Positions 8,297 to 16,727 of a DNA stretch of 64,000 bases are shown piece after piece; the stretch's first letter is position 1; each line of letters starts with the position of its first letter. Origin of the DNA: Ferdinandcohnia salidurans (GTDB taxonomy: Bacteria > Bacillota > Bacilli > Bacillales > Bacillaceae_L); assembly GCF_042680725.1 (NCBI RefSeq), contig NZ_JBHUEK010000034.1, positions 186,001-250,000 on the forward strand. The letters run 5' to 3'. Made by a program: the position numbers and the translations under genes. The notes below the pieces were generated by a model. The model was not told the origin of the DNA. It made no database searches and saw only the letters and a list, made by a program, of their open reading frames with translations.

Positions 8297-8761
8297 ATGT
8301 CCTATATCGTCGATTTTAAAAATGTATCTACAGTTGGTTTGGAATCTTCACCCGTAGCAGATGCACTTGCAGGTTTACGCGCACATGAAGCGCGTTACTT
8401 TATGAACAAATATAAGCATCCATTTACCGTGAAACCCGCTAGCGAAAGCCAAGAGAACCTTGACTATGTGAACCGAGTGTTGAAAGAAGAACGTGATATT
8501 GAATTTGCGGCCAAACCGTTAGAAACATCACGATTTCAAGTGAAAAATATCAACTGGACCTATGTCTTTTATGAAGATGGTCTTGGAGTAAATGTTTTGT
8601 ATACGATTGATGACCCTAAGAAGCGTGCCGTTGGTTTTAAGCTTTCTGAGGGAATGGAGGTTCCAAAGGAGTTAGAAGGAAAGTTTAAGTTTGCCAGACA
8701 AAAGTCTAAGCTAGCTGGAACGATTCGCGGCTCGTTTTTTGTCATCAAAGGTGAATATTAA
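8297..8761 (+). CDS. Conserved hypothetical protein, 154 aa
   Basis: Not recognised. It is a soluble, basic protein with no signal peptide or transmembrane segment. It has lysine-rich blocks (FMNKYKHPFTVKP, ELEGKFKFARQKSK) and an aromatic stretch INWTYVFYEDG. The ATG at 8297 is chosen because GTGGAGTG lies about 8 bases upstream; GTG/ATG codons at 8288/8291 are too close to the Shine-Dalgarno. It is co-transcribed with the GyrI-like gene and followed by a strong terminator. A role in drug or nucleic-acid sensing with its neighbour is only a guess. Confidence 0.7.
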   Translation: MSYIVDFKNVSTVGLESSPVADALAGLRAHEARYFMNKYKHPFTVKPASESQENLDYVNRVLKEERDIEFAAKPLETSRFQVKNINWTYVFYEDGLGVNVLYTIDDPKKRAVGFKLSEGMEVPKELEGKFKFARQKSKLAGTIRGSFFVIKGEY

Positions 8762-8773
8762 AGTAAATAAATG

Positions 8774-8811
8774 CAGCACCTACCTTTTCATTAGAGGGTG
8801 CTGTTTCTTTT
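8774..8811 (+). terminator. Terminator after the GyrI-like operon
   Basis: CAGCACC/GGTGCTG stem followed by TTTCTTTTT on the plus strand, 13 bases beyond the stop codon. Confidence 0.85.
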
Positions 8812-8833
8812 TGCAGGAAGCATATAAAAAGAA

Positions 8834-8877
8834 ATATACCTCTAGATCTCCTTGACAAAGAAGATCTAGAGGTATAT
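8834..8877. repeat. 16-base perfect inverted repeat
   Basis: ATATACCTCTAGATCT and its exact complement AGATCTAGAGGTATAT flank a 12-base spacer. The minus-strand continuation is T-rich (ATTTCTTTTTATATG), so it could terminate a minus-strand transcript. No gene lies within 550 bases on that side, so its origin is unclear. Confidence 0.6.
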
Positions 8878-9454
8878 ACATATTGCCATTTCTTCCGGTG
8901 TTTCAGTAAGGTTTCACTAAAAGCCTATCTTGGGGCATTATATGCTGCAAATGTTATTCAAGACCTTCGAGAAAGTATCCTCCATTTGAGCAAGTAGAAC
9001 ATACTTGTCAAAATAATATCCACCAGTGGTATCCACCTGAAACTCCAGTGAATGATAGTTACAAATACAACAAAAAGAATCAAATCACTAACACGCACCA
9101 AATTTATAACGCCTTCTGACTAGATTTCGTCATAGTGCATAGTTACTACCAAACCCAAACAAATATCCCAGGTAAAATAAGCAACAAAATCCCCATTGTC
9201 ATTCCCCAGTTTTAATAATACCCACATAAACCAAGGTACATTTTCCCTATGCTTACAGAGAAATTAATTCCTGTTGGTAGTAAATGTATATATTTTATTC
9301 GCGAGATCTGTGAAAAATATAAACCACTCACAAACATGGATATAACTGTGTTCGGAGTGGTTTAACTCAAAATATTGAATGAAGTAATGAATCATGGCCA
9401 TAAACATCTGGCTAATATTTTACCTTCATAATTATATACATATTTGAAGTCTCA
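8878..9454. other. Gene-poor intergenic region with a hairpin
   Basis: No supported gene. A plus-strand frame is open from about 8919 to 9119 (ends NTHQIYNAF) but has no start codon with a ribosome binding site, so it may be a relic. A hairpin at 9321-9363 (AAACCACTC/GAGTGGTTT) could terminate the amidase/glycerate kinase operon reading from the right. Confidence 0.4.
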
Positions 9455-10624
9455 TTAATTAAAGTTTATTTCTTTTGAATAAATTTTTGTACTATCTTCA
9501 CGAGCAAATTTTAATAATCTAGCAATATTTCGTGCTTTGTGATGTAATAATTTCTCGGTATTTTTTATAGATTCTTCCAAAGATAACGGACCGCTAGATA
9601 TTGAATGTATACTTTCAAAAACTGTGTAAAACTGTTCTAAATCACCTTCCAAAGAACCTGAAATTAATATAGTTGGAACACTGTTGTTCTTAGCAATATT
9701 CGCTACTTCAAAAGGGAGTTTACCTTGCAGAGTTTGCTCGTCAGTTCTACCCTCACCCGTAATAAGCCATTCACTTTCCATTATCTTTTCTTCAAGATTA
9801 AGATGCTTTGCTATGAGTTTTGCTCCTGATTCGATTTTAGCCCCAATGGATAATAAAGCAAACCCTAAACCTCCGGCAGCACCTGATCCCTTCATATTCA
9901 TTAGATTTACTTGAAGGTGTGATTCAATAAGCTCAGCATATCTCTTTATACTATTATCTAATTTGTTTAACTCTGAATCTTTAACTCCTTTTTGTGGTCC
10001 AAAAACGTAAGTAGCACCATTTACACCACATAAAGGATTCTCCACATCACATGCAACACGAAAATCTGATTCCCATATCCTTTTATCCACATTACTATAA
10101 TCAACATATTCTATATTATCGAAAACATAAGGAAATGGAGCTAATTTGTTTCTATCAATATTTTCAAAGTTTACTCCTAATGCTTGTAATAACCCTATAC
10201 CAGCATCATTTGTAGAACTGCCACCAAGACAAAATATAAATTTCCTGTAACCTGAATCTAGTGCATGTGTAACACACTCACCAATACCAAATGACGTAAG
10301 GTAAAATGGATCACGTTTTTTGTCAGGTACTTTTGTATATCCTGCTATAGAAGCTACCTCAATTACTACGGTTTGACTATCATTCAATAGCCCATAAAAA
10401 GCTTCTGTTTGATTTCCCATTGGACCTGTAATTTCAACTTTAACTTTTTCTCCAACTGTAGAGAATAATAGAGCATCTGTAGTTCCTTCTCCACCATCTG
10501 CCATTGGTAATACATCTACAAGTACATCTGGGATTTCACTAATAAAGGCAGATTTTATAATTTCTCCAACACTTTTTGATGATAAACTTCCCTTAAATGA
10601 ATCAGGTGCAACTAATATACGCAT
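9455..10624 (-). CDS. Glycerate 2-kinase (GarK/GlxK family)
   Basis: 389 residues, full length for type I glycerate kinases. The N-terminal MRILVAPDSFKGSLSS, the FCLGGSSTNDAGIG segment, the GSGAAGGLGFALL loop and the late LITGEGRTDEQT motif are diagnostic. The enzyme phosphorylates D-glycerate to 2-phosphoglycerate, feeding lower glycolysis. The ATG at 10624 follows GGAGGTATTAA. It is the last gene of an operon with a formamidase-family amidase and a urea/amide-type ABC importer, under an adjacent CdaR-type regulator. CdaR proteins respond to glycerate or sugar diacids in other bacteria, so glycerate is probably a product of the imported compound. Confidence 0.9.
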   Translation of the reverse strand: MRILVAPDSFKGSLSSKSVGEIIKSAFISEIPDVLVDVLPMADGGEGTTDALLFSTVGEKVKVEITGPMGNQTEAFYGLLNDSQTVVIEVASIAGYTKVPDKKRDPFYLTSFGIGECVTHALDSGYRKFIFCLGGSSTNDAGIGLLQALGVNFENIDRNKLAPFPYVFDNIEYVDYSNVDKRIWESDFRVACDVENPLCGVNGATYVFGPQKGVKDSELNKLDNSIKRYAELIESHLQVNLMNMKGSGAAGGLGFALLSIGAKIESGAKLIAKHLNLEEKIMESEWLITGEGRTDEQTLQGKLPFEVANIAKNNSVPTILISGSLEGDLEQFYTVFESIHSISSGPLSLEESIKNTEKLLHHKARNIARLLKFAREDSTKIYSKEINFN

Positions 10625-10656
10625 TTAATACCTCCAGTCCATACTAAACATACATA

Positions 10657-11601
10657 TTAATTTTTATCAATAAATGCATATTTCTTTTCAATTTTGGCAA
10701 CAAGGGAATAATATGTATCTACCATATTGCCTACTGATAGCTTGCCAATTTGAGTTAATGCTTGATAAGCATCTAGTTTATCCCAGCCAAGTTCAACCAT
10801 CCAATCTATAAGTTCTGCGTATGCAATACGTGCTGCATCTTCCATTGGTCTTGCACTTCCAACTACCATTAATTCAGTTGGACTTTCTATTCTTGGCCAT
10901 TTAATGGACTTTCCTTTAATAAGATCAAACTTGATTCTTACTCTACCTGTAATCTCTAAAGCAACACCACATAATTCACCATCTCCTTGTCCTGCATGAC
11001 AATCACCTGTATAGAAATATGCTCCAGGCACATTTACAGGTAAATATACTGTATTTCCAGGCTTGGTATCAGGGACATCCATATTTCCTCCGTGATTGAA
11101 AGGTGTTAATGCTGATACTGCTTCAAGGTTTGGTGCTGTTCCAATCGTCCCCATAAATGGTCGCCAAGGAAAACTTAATTGTGTATTATTTACTACCATT
11201 CCATCAATTAGTTTATATATCCACACTTTTTCTGGAAGAGGTTCGTGTAACATCCTAGTCATCGGGGTTGCTGTTAATCCTCCAAAGTAGGGATTAAGTA
11301 TACTTACTGCCCAATCACGTGTAGGCTCGATATCAATTATATGGGCTAATAGTGTATCACCTGGTTCTGCACCTTCAATGTAAATAGGGCCAGTTTGAGG
11401 GTTTAAATATTCCCCTAAGATCTCTGATGGTGTATCCGTTTCCTTTGTTATACGACTTTCAAATGCATCCTCTGTATAAATAATAACTTCTTCACCCGGT
11501 TTTACTCTTGCTATCGGGTCTAAATAAGGGCTAAAAACATAGCTATGTTTTCCAGGTTGTTTAATAATTTTTACTTCTTTCACTTCTTTTACTTCTTTCA
11601 T
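10657..11601 (-). CDS. fmdA: Acetamidase/formamidase family amidase
   Basis: 314 residues. Family signatures are PGDTLLAHI, the metal/active-site region GDCHAGQGDGELCG and SARPMEDAARIAY. Members hydrolyse formamide or short-chain amides to ammonia and the acid. The N-terminus carries a low-complexity repeat KEVKEVKEVK encoded by an in-frame 9-base repeat. The ATG at 11601 is preferred because AGGAG lies 9 bases upstream; an ATG at 11610 is too close. It sits between the transporter ATPase and glycerate kinase genes. The kinase as a neighbour suggests an amide of a C3 acid rather than formamide itself, but family sequence alone cannot distinguish these. Confidence 0.85.
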   Translation of the reverse strand: MKEVKEVKEVKIIKQPGKHSYVFSPYLDPIARVKPGEEVIIYTEDAFESRITKETDTPSEILGEYLNPQTGPIYIEGAEPGDTLLAHIIDIEPTRDWAVSILNPYFGGLTATPMTRMLHEPLPEKVWIYKLIDGMVVNNTQLSFPWRPFMGTIGTAPNLEAVSALTPFNHGGNMDVPDTKPGNTVYLPVNVPGAYFYTGDCHAGQGDGELCGVALEITGRVRIKFDLIKGKSIKWPRIESPTELMVVGSARPMEDAARIAYAELIDWMVELGWDKLDAYQALTQIGKLSVGNMVDTYYSLVAKIEKKYAFIDKN

Positions 11602-11637
11602 TAATATCATCTCCTATTAAATAATAAAATTACTATA

Positions 11638-12333
11638 CTAAACAGATAAGTACTTTTGAATTAGCTCTGGGGTTAGTTCACTAGCCTCATGTTTACCAAC
11701 AATACTTCCCTTATCCATTGCGTAACAAGTATCTGCCAAACTCTTAATAAGGCCAATATGTTGTTCAACTAGAAGTACTGTCAGACCTAAATCTTTATTT
11801 ATTTGATTGATAATGTCACCAATACTTTGAATGATATTAGGTTGAATTCCTTCGGACGGTTCATCCAGTAATAGTAAGTCGGGATTCCCTATCAATGCTC
11901 TTCCAATTGAAAGTTGGGCACGTTCTCCGCCACTTAATGTTCCCGCTTTTTGACTTAAACGTTCTTTAATACGAGGAAAGTAGTTAAAGATTATCTCATA
12001 ATCCATTTTCTTAGCTTTCTTGTTTATTGATTCTCCCATTTTAATATTCTCTTCAACTGTTAAGTTAGGGAAAACACCATGACCTTGGGGAACATATCCG
12101 ATCCCAATTCGTGCACGCTCATGTGTATTTAATAAAGTTATATCTTTATTATCTAATAGTACCTTTCCATTTTTTGTTGTTAGGAGACCCATAATCCCCT
12201 TCATAAGGGTGCTTTTACCCACGCCATTCCTTCCAATAATTGAGACAATTTTACCTTTATCGACTCTTAAAGAAACATTTCGTATAATTTCAACTTTGTT
12301 GTAACCTGTATGATATTCGTGGATTTCTAACAA
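11638..12333 (-). CDS. Urea/amide-type ABC transporter ATPase UrtE/LivF
   Basis: 231 residues. Walker A GRNGVGKS (about 34-41), Q loop VPQGHGVFPNLT, signature LSGGERAQLS and Walker B LLLLDEPSEGIQPN. The SEGIQP extension is typical of UrtE/LivF subunits of the branched-chain amino acid and urea families. The TTG start at 12333 follows GGGAGTGGGAG. It is cytoplasmic and pairs with the UrtD-like ATPase encoded next, energising the two permeases encoded upstream. It lies 16 bases after the UrtD-like gene and 36 bases before the amidase. Confidence 0.9.
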   Translation of the reverse strand: MLEIHEYHTGYNKVEIIRNVSLRVDKGKIVSIIGRNGVGKSTLMKGIMGLLTTKNGKVLLDNKDITLLNTHERARIGIGYVPQGHGVFPNLTVEENIKMGESINKKAKKMDYEIIFNYFPRIKERLSQKAGTLSGGERAQLSIGRALIGNPDLLLLDEPSEGIQPNIIQSIGDIINQINKDLGLTVLLVEQHIGLIKSLADTCYAMDKGSIVGKHEASELTPELIQKYLSV

Positions 12334-12349
12334 TTACTCCCACTCCCTT

Positions 12350-13108
12350 TTAAACTTCTGAACCTAAATAGATATCTATAACATCTTTATTATTTTCTAT
12401 TTCGGTGATATTGCCCTCAACAAACACTCTTCCTTGATGAAGTACAGTTATTTGTTGAGAAATTTGTCTAACAAATTCCATATCGTGATCAATAAATATA
12501 ATTGAAATACCTTCCTCATTTAAACGTTTTACAATTTGGGCGGTAAACGCTGTTTCTTCTGGGCCCATTCCTGCTGCAGGTTCATCTAGTAAGAGTAGTT
12601 GTGGTTTAGAAGCAAGTGTCATACCAATTTCTAACCATTGCTGCTGACCATGTGAAAGGTTGTTAACCTCTGTATCAAGAAGATCATCAATTCCAACTAG
12701 TTTTGATAATCTTAAAATTTCCTTATCAACCTCACTAGTTGAATAAAAATTTTGTGCTGCAATTCGCATATTCTCATATCCAGATAATTCTCCAAAAACC
12801 CCTGGTATTTGCATTTTTATACTCATTCCAGTCCTAGCACGTTCCCAGGTAGATAATTTCGTAATGTCTTTACCATTAAAATAAATCTGACCAGATGTAG
12901 GTATATAAAGACCCATTATTAGTTTAAATATAGTACTTTTCCCTGCACCATTTGGGCCTATTAAACCTCTAAGTTCACCGTTATTTATTGTAATAGAAAC
13001 GTCATCAACTGCTCTTAATCCCCCAAAGTCCATTGTTACATTTTTTAGTTCTAAAATACTTTTTTGTTTAGACACTACTTGCTTTTTTTGGATTCCCTGT
13101 ACTTTCAC
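12350..13108 (-). CDS. Urea/amide-type ABC transporter ATPase UrtD/LivG
   Basis: 252 residues with Walker A GPNGAGKS, Q loop QIPGVFGELSG, signature LSHGQQQWLEIG and Walker B LLLLDEPAAGMGPEE. The QQQWLEIGMTL form is characteristic of UrtD rather than LivG. Start is GTG at 13108 with AAGGGGGAATAAG upstream, so it overlaps the end of the UrtC-like permease gene by about 40 bases, indicating tight coupling. Confidence 0.9.
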   Translation of the reverse strand: MKVQGIQKKQVVSKQKSILELKNVTMDFGGLRAVDDVSITINNGELRGLIGPNGAGKSTIFKLIMGLYIPTSGQIYFNGKDITKLSTWERARTGMSIKMQIPGVFGELSGYENMRIAAQNFYSTSEVDKEILRLSKLVGIDDLLDTEVNNLSHGQQQWLEIGMTLASKPQLLLLDEPAAGMGPEETAFTAQIVKRLNEEGISIIFIDHDMEFVRQISQQITVLHQGRVFVEGNITEIENNKDVIDIYLGSEV

Positions 13109-14132
13109 TTAGCTTATTCCCCCTTTTCTTCAATAAACTACGATCGATTATATTAAATAGCCATACAACAATACCTTGAGGAACAACTAAAATTACCGTA
13201 ATCAAGATAAAACCTAAAATAATTAATGCGTATTCACTACCCGAAACTGAGAGTTTCTGAGACAAATAATAATATAGTATTGTAAATATTATTACCCCAG
13301 ATAAATTTCTTCTTCCTGCTGCAGCTACCAATACAACAGGAAGTGACGCTGCAGAAATTGCCATCACTGACGGTGCTATATACCCACCCCAAGTAACATA
13401 TAAGACACCACTAAATGCGGCGAGAACTCCTCCTAGAGAAAAAGCAAACGTTTGTAAAAGTGCCGTATTGTATCCTAATAATTTACTCCGTTCTCTATTC
13501 TCTCTTATTGCAATAAAACTATAACCGAGCTTTGTTCTTTGCATTTTCTTTAAAATTAAGTACACTGTGATAATTGAAATTATTATAAAGTAATACAAAA
13601 CATTTCCAGTAAATAATAGTTCAAAATCCCCAAAGCTTAACGCTAACGGTGGAATATTGTTTATTCCATTATCTCCACCAAGTAATACATCACCTATTTT
13701 CCATTCTGATCCTGCAGATTGCGCTAAAAATGTTGCCATAACCAGTGTGACACACAAAGTAATTAACCCTACAAATACATCATTTACTCCACCATAAAAC
13801 ATGAAATAACCTAATAAAAACGAAAACGCCCATGTAACAATTAATGCCAGTAAAAGCGCTAAAAATGTAAGATTTGGATTATCAAAATTCAAACTTATAA
13901 GTGCATATGTGTATCCGCCTAAGCCAAACAAAGCAGTTTGACCGAAACTGAATATCCCTGTTAATCCCCAAATTAACCATAAACTAATAGATAGGATTGC
14001 CATTGATATAAAATAAGACATATTTAAAATATCGTAATCCGATCCAATTAAAGGGAAAGCCAAAAATATCGCACACATTAATAACATTATTATTTTTTCT
14101 GAATTAATATTTTGATTAAACAATCTATTCAT
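13068..14132 (-). CDS. Urea/amide-type ABC transporter permease UrtC/LivM
   Basis: 354 residues, about nine or ten hydrophobic helices, with the LivM/UrtC features LIWGLTGIFSFGQTALFGLGGY near residue 55 and RENRERSKLLGYN near 220, the latter being the cytoplasmic loop that contacts the ATPases. It forms the translocation pore with the UrtB-like permease. The ATG overlaps the stop codon of that permease gene (TAATG). Confidence 0.9.
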   Translation of the reverse strand: MNRLFNQNINSEKIIMLLMCAIFLAFPLIGSDYDILNMSYFISMAILSISLWLIWGLTGIFSFGQTALFGLGGYTYALISLNFDNPNLTFLALLLALIVTWAFSFLLGYFMFYGGVNDVFVGLITLCVTLVMATFLAQSAGSEWKIGDVLLGGDNGINNIPPLALSFGDFELLFTGNVLYYFIIISIITVYLILKKMQRTKLGYSFIAIRENRERSKLLGYNTALLQTFAFSLGGVLAAFSGVLYVTWGGYIAPSVMAISAASLPVVLVAAAGRRNLSGVIIFTILYYYLSQKLSVSGSEYALIILGFILITVILVVPQGIVVWLFNIIDRSLLKKRGNKLSESTGNPKKASSV

Positions 14133-15025
14133 TATCTATTCACCCTTATAACTTTTTTGTCTATAAGCCCCGAAAAACCAGTTGGCCAGAGTCTAATGAA
14201 GAGTATTGCTGCTATCAAAAGCCCAACTCTACCAATAAAAGTTCCAAAGACGAAAGATAATCCACTGTGTACAACTCCTAGTGTTCCACCTGCCATCACT
14301 GTTCCAGTTAATGGATTTGCACCACCAACAATGACAGTTACGAAACTTTCCATAAGGAAACCTGATCCAAATGTGGGTCCAATTGACATGGTGAAAGCAT
14401 ATAAGCCTCCTGTTAATCCCGCTAACATAGAACCTAGAACAAAAGTTGTAGTATATATTTGCTTAGTATTTGTTCCTAAACTTCTTGCGATTTCTTCATT
14501 TTGCATTGTCGCTCTAGACATTAATCCAAATTTTGTATGCATGAATACCCAATACAAAAGAAAAAGTAATAAACAAGCAATAATGGCAAGGACAATCCTA
14601 TATGTAGAATAGTTAATCTCACCAATTGAGAAGGATCCAAATGGTGTTGATGGACCTTGTAAAGAAGGACCCATAATTACTAACATACCTTGCCCCATTA
14701 TCAAGCTTATTCCCCATGTTGCTACTACCGAATCCAGAGGCCTTCCATACAAATGTCTAATAATCAATTTGTCAATAATAAATCCAAAACAACCTACTCC
14801 AATAGAGCCTAATAATATAGCAATTGGTATTGGTATTCCAGCTAACCATGACAAAGTAGTAATATACGCTCCTAACATTATGAACTCACCATGAGCTAAA
14901 TTGATTACCCCCATCATTCCAAAAATTACTGCTAAGCCAATTGCTGCCAATATTAAGAATGAAAAACTATCCATAAATTGATAAAATATATTAAACAGGT
15001 TTTCCAACATCTTAATAAAACTCAT
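14132..15025 (-). CDS. Urea/amide-type ABC transporter permease UrtB/LivH
   Basis: 297 residues, about eight membrane segments. Family motifs are GVINLAHGEFIMLGAY (residues about 35-50) and VTVIVGGANPLTGTVMAG in the last third, with the EIARSLGTNT loop between them. The ATG at 15025 follows GGGAGAGGAG. It is separated from the upstream binding-protein gene by 125 bases containing a strong hairpin (15080-15100), which may lower permease expression relative to the binding protein. Confidence 0.9.
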   Translation of the reverse strand: MSFIKMLENLFNIFYQFMDSFSFLILAAIGLAVIFGMMGVINLAHGEFIMLGAYITTLSWLAGIPIPIAILLGSIGVGCFGFIIDKLIIRHLYGRPLDSVVATWGISLIMGQGMLVIMGPSLQGPSTPFGSFSIGEINYSTYRIVLAIIACLLLFLLYWVFMHTKFGLMSRATMQNEEIARSLGTNTKQIYTTTFVLGSMLAGLTGGLYAFTMSIGPTFGSGFLMESFVTVIVGGANPLTGTVMAGGTLGVVHSGLSFVFGTFIGRVGLLIAAILFIRLWPTGFSGLIDKKVIRVNR

Positions 15026-15079
15026 CTCCTCTCCCGTTACATAAGAATATTACTAAAGTTTCTTATATGGTTTATGTAC

Positions 15080-15100
15080 CCCCTCCATCAGATGGAGGGG
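15080..15100 (-). promoter_or_regulatory. Intercistronic hairpin between binding-protein and permease genes
   Basis: Ten-base arms CCCCTCCATC/GATGGAGGGG with a one-base centre. There is no U tract on the minus strand, so it is more likely an mRNA-stabilising or processing hairpin, or a weak attenuator, than a full terminator. Confidence 0.65.
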
Positions 15101-15150
15101 ACTTTATTATTGACATTAAATAAGAGTAATATCTTTGATTTTAATAACCA

Positions 15151-16389
15151 TTAATCTATAGGTGTATACTGTTCATTAGGGGACTCAACAGTTAAATCAA
15201 TACCTTTTTCCTCTGCTAGCCAATACGGTTCAACCTGGTCCCATTTATCTAGTACACTTACCTTATGATTTTCATCCGCATGGAATAAATAAATATCCTT
15301 AATAGCATGATGAGATTTAGGGTCAATAGTGACTTTACCAGAAGGCGCTTCATAACTTAATCCACTTTCTAACGCTTCTATTACAGCATCAACGTCAGTA
15401 GTACCCGCTTTTTCTACTGCTTTAGCCCACAAATAAACCCCAGTATATTGTGCTTCAGCTTCCATCCCCACATATGCATCGTCTGGGAATTTCTCCCTGA
15501 ATTTTTCTACAAAGGCTTTGGCTTTCGGTGTATCGAGTTCTTCCATAAATGGTGCAGCAACATGCATATTAGCTAGAGCAGGTGGGGCAGTTCTTATATG
15601 CTCGTATTGTTGTGCCATATTTATTGTAGTTGCCATTGGTAAATCTTTAATACCTGATGTATTCCATTGTTCATAGAATGAAGATTGTTTTGCGCCGGTC
15701 AACAAGACAACCAAAAAGTCAGGTTTAGCTTTTTGAATTTTATTAATGCTACTACTAAACTGAGATTCACCTAATGGAATAAATTCTTCTCCAACAATTT
15801 TACCGCCGAGTTCTTCTGTTGCTACACTAACCCAATCAGCAGTAATTTGACCAAAATTATAATCCGCAGCAATTGTGTAGACATTAGGTCCATAAGTATT
15901 AATCATATATTCCATCACTGTCATAACTTGGTGTTCTGGAACAGCCCCTGTAGGAAATGTATACTTACTTGCTACTCCACCTTCATACTGATTATTATAA
16001 AAATAAAGCATCTTATGTTGTTCCATAATCGGTCTTATTGCCTCTCGAGAAGCACTTGAAAATGCTCCCATTATTACATCAACCTTATCTTCTAAAATCA
16101 ATTTTCTAGCCATTTCCTGGTAACGCTTATCATCAGATTGTGTATCAGGTGCCACTATCTCTATCTGTTTTCCAAGAAGACCTCCCTCTTTATTTATTTC
16201 TTCTACTGCTAATTCAACTGCATGAGATTTTTGTATCCCAACAAGAGCAAAATCGCCAGAACGATCTTCTAATACTCCAAGTTTAATAGTGTCATCACTT
16301 GAACTTGATTTATTATTACATGCTGCTAGAAAAGTACTAATGACTAAAAGAAAAATACTAATAATAATAATTTTTTTATACCCTTTCAT
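15151..16389 (-). CDS. Urea/amide-type ABC transporter substrate-binding lipoprotein (UrtA/FmdD-like)
   Basis: 412 residues. A lipoprotein signal peptide ends in the lipobox LAAC. The mature protein is a type I periplasmic-binding fold: LGVLEDRSGDFALVG, INKEGGLLGKQIEIV and LYFYNNQYEGGV. The YNNQYEGG segment is typical of UrtA/FmdD receptors for urea and short amides rather than LivJ. The ATG at 16389 is preferred over one at 16422 because GGGGGGATT immediately precedes it. It is the first gene of the operon, preceded by a cre box. The exact amide bound is unknown; the downstream amidase and glycerate kinase suggest one that yields glycerate. Confidence 0.9.
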   Translation of the reverse strand: MKGYKKIIIISIFLLVISTFLAACNNKSSSSDDTIKLGVLEDRSGDFALVGIQKSHAVELAVEEINKEGGLLGKQIEIVAPDTQSDDKRYQEMARKLILEDKVDVIMGAFSSASREAIRPIMEQHKMLYFYNNQYEGGVASKYTFPTGAVPEHQVMTVMEYMINTYGPNVYTIAADYNFGQITADWVSVATEELGGKIVGEEFIPLGESQFSSSINKIQKAKPDFLVVLLTGAKQSSFYEQWNTSGIKDLPMATTINMAQQYEHIRTAPPALANMHVAAPFMEELDTPKAKAFVEKFREKFPDDAYVGMEAEAQYTGVYLWAKAVEKAGTTDVDAVIEALESGLSYEAPSGKVTIDPKSHHAIKDIYLFHADENHKVSVLDKWDQVEPYWLAEEKGIDLTVESPNEQYTPID

Positions 16390-16479
16390 TTGAATCCCCC
16401 CTACAATTAATTTAAATAACAAAAATAAATTTTAAATATTTCACTCCCCCCAATAAATAAGATTGGCAAGTAAAAGAAA

Positions 16480-16493
16480 TGTAAGCGTTTTAA
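16480..16493 (+). promoter_or_regulatory. cre box upstream of the amide transporter operon
   Basis: TGTAAGCGTTTTAA matches TGWAANCGNTNWCA except for A in place of the last C, the same deviation seen at 3565-3578. It lies about 90 bases upstream of the binding-protein start, indicating CcpA-mediated carbon control. Confidence 0.6.
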
Positions 16494-16598
16494 TACACTT
16501 TTTATGTTACCATTCACAGATTAGTAAAACATTATTGAAAATTATGAATTTTAACTTAAAATTTTGAAATTCTTTATGCAAATAACCAAAAACAATAG

Positions 16599-16627
16599 AA
16601 AAAAGCGATATTCTAATAGAATACCGC
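16599..16627 (-). terminator. Terminator of the CdaR-type regulator gene
   Basis: On the minus strand GCGGTATTC/GAATATCGC pairs over nine bases (one G-U), followed by TTTTTT. Confidence 0.85.
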
Positions 16628-16727
16628 CTTTACTACTAAGTATTGGATAAACAAAAATACACAAAATAATAATCAATAGAAGCTTTAAATTAAGGGAAAG
16701 TAAATTTTATATAGGAATTAATGGCAG

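Noticed and set aside
8919..9119. Plus-strand open frame ending NTHQIYNAF
   Set aside because: Open for over 60 codons with protein-like composition, but no start codon with a ribosome binding site and no family recognised; kept only as a possible relic.
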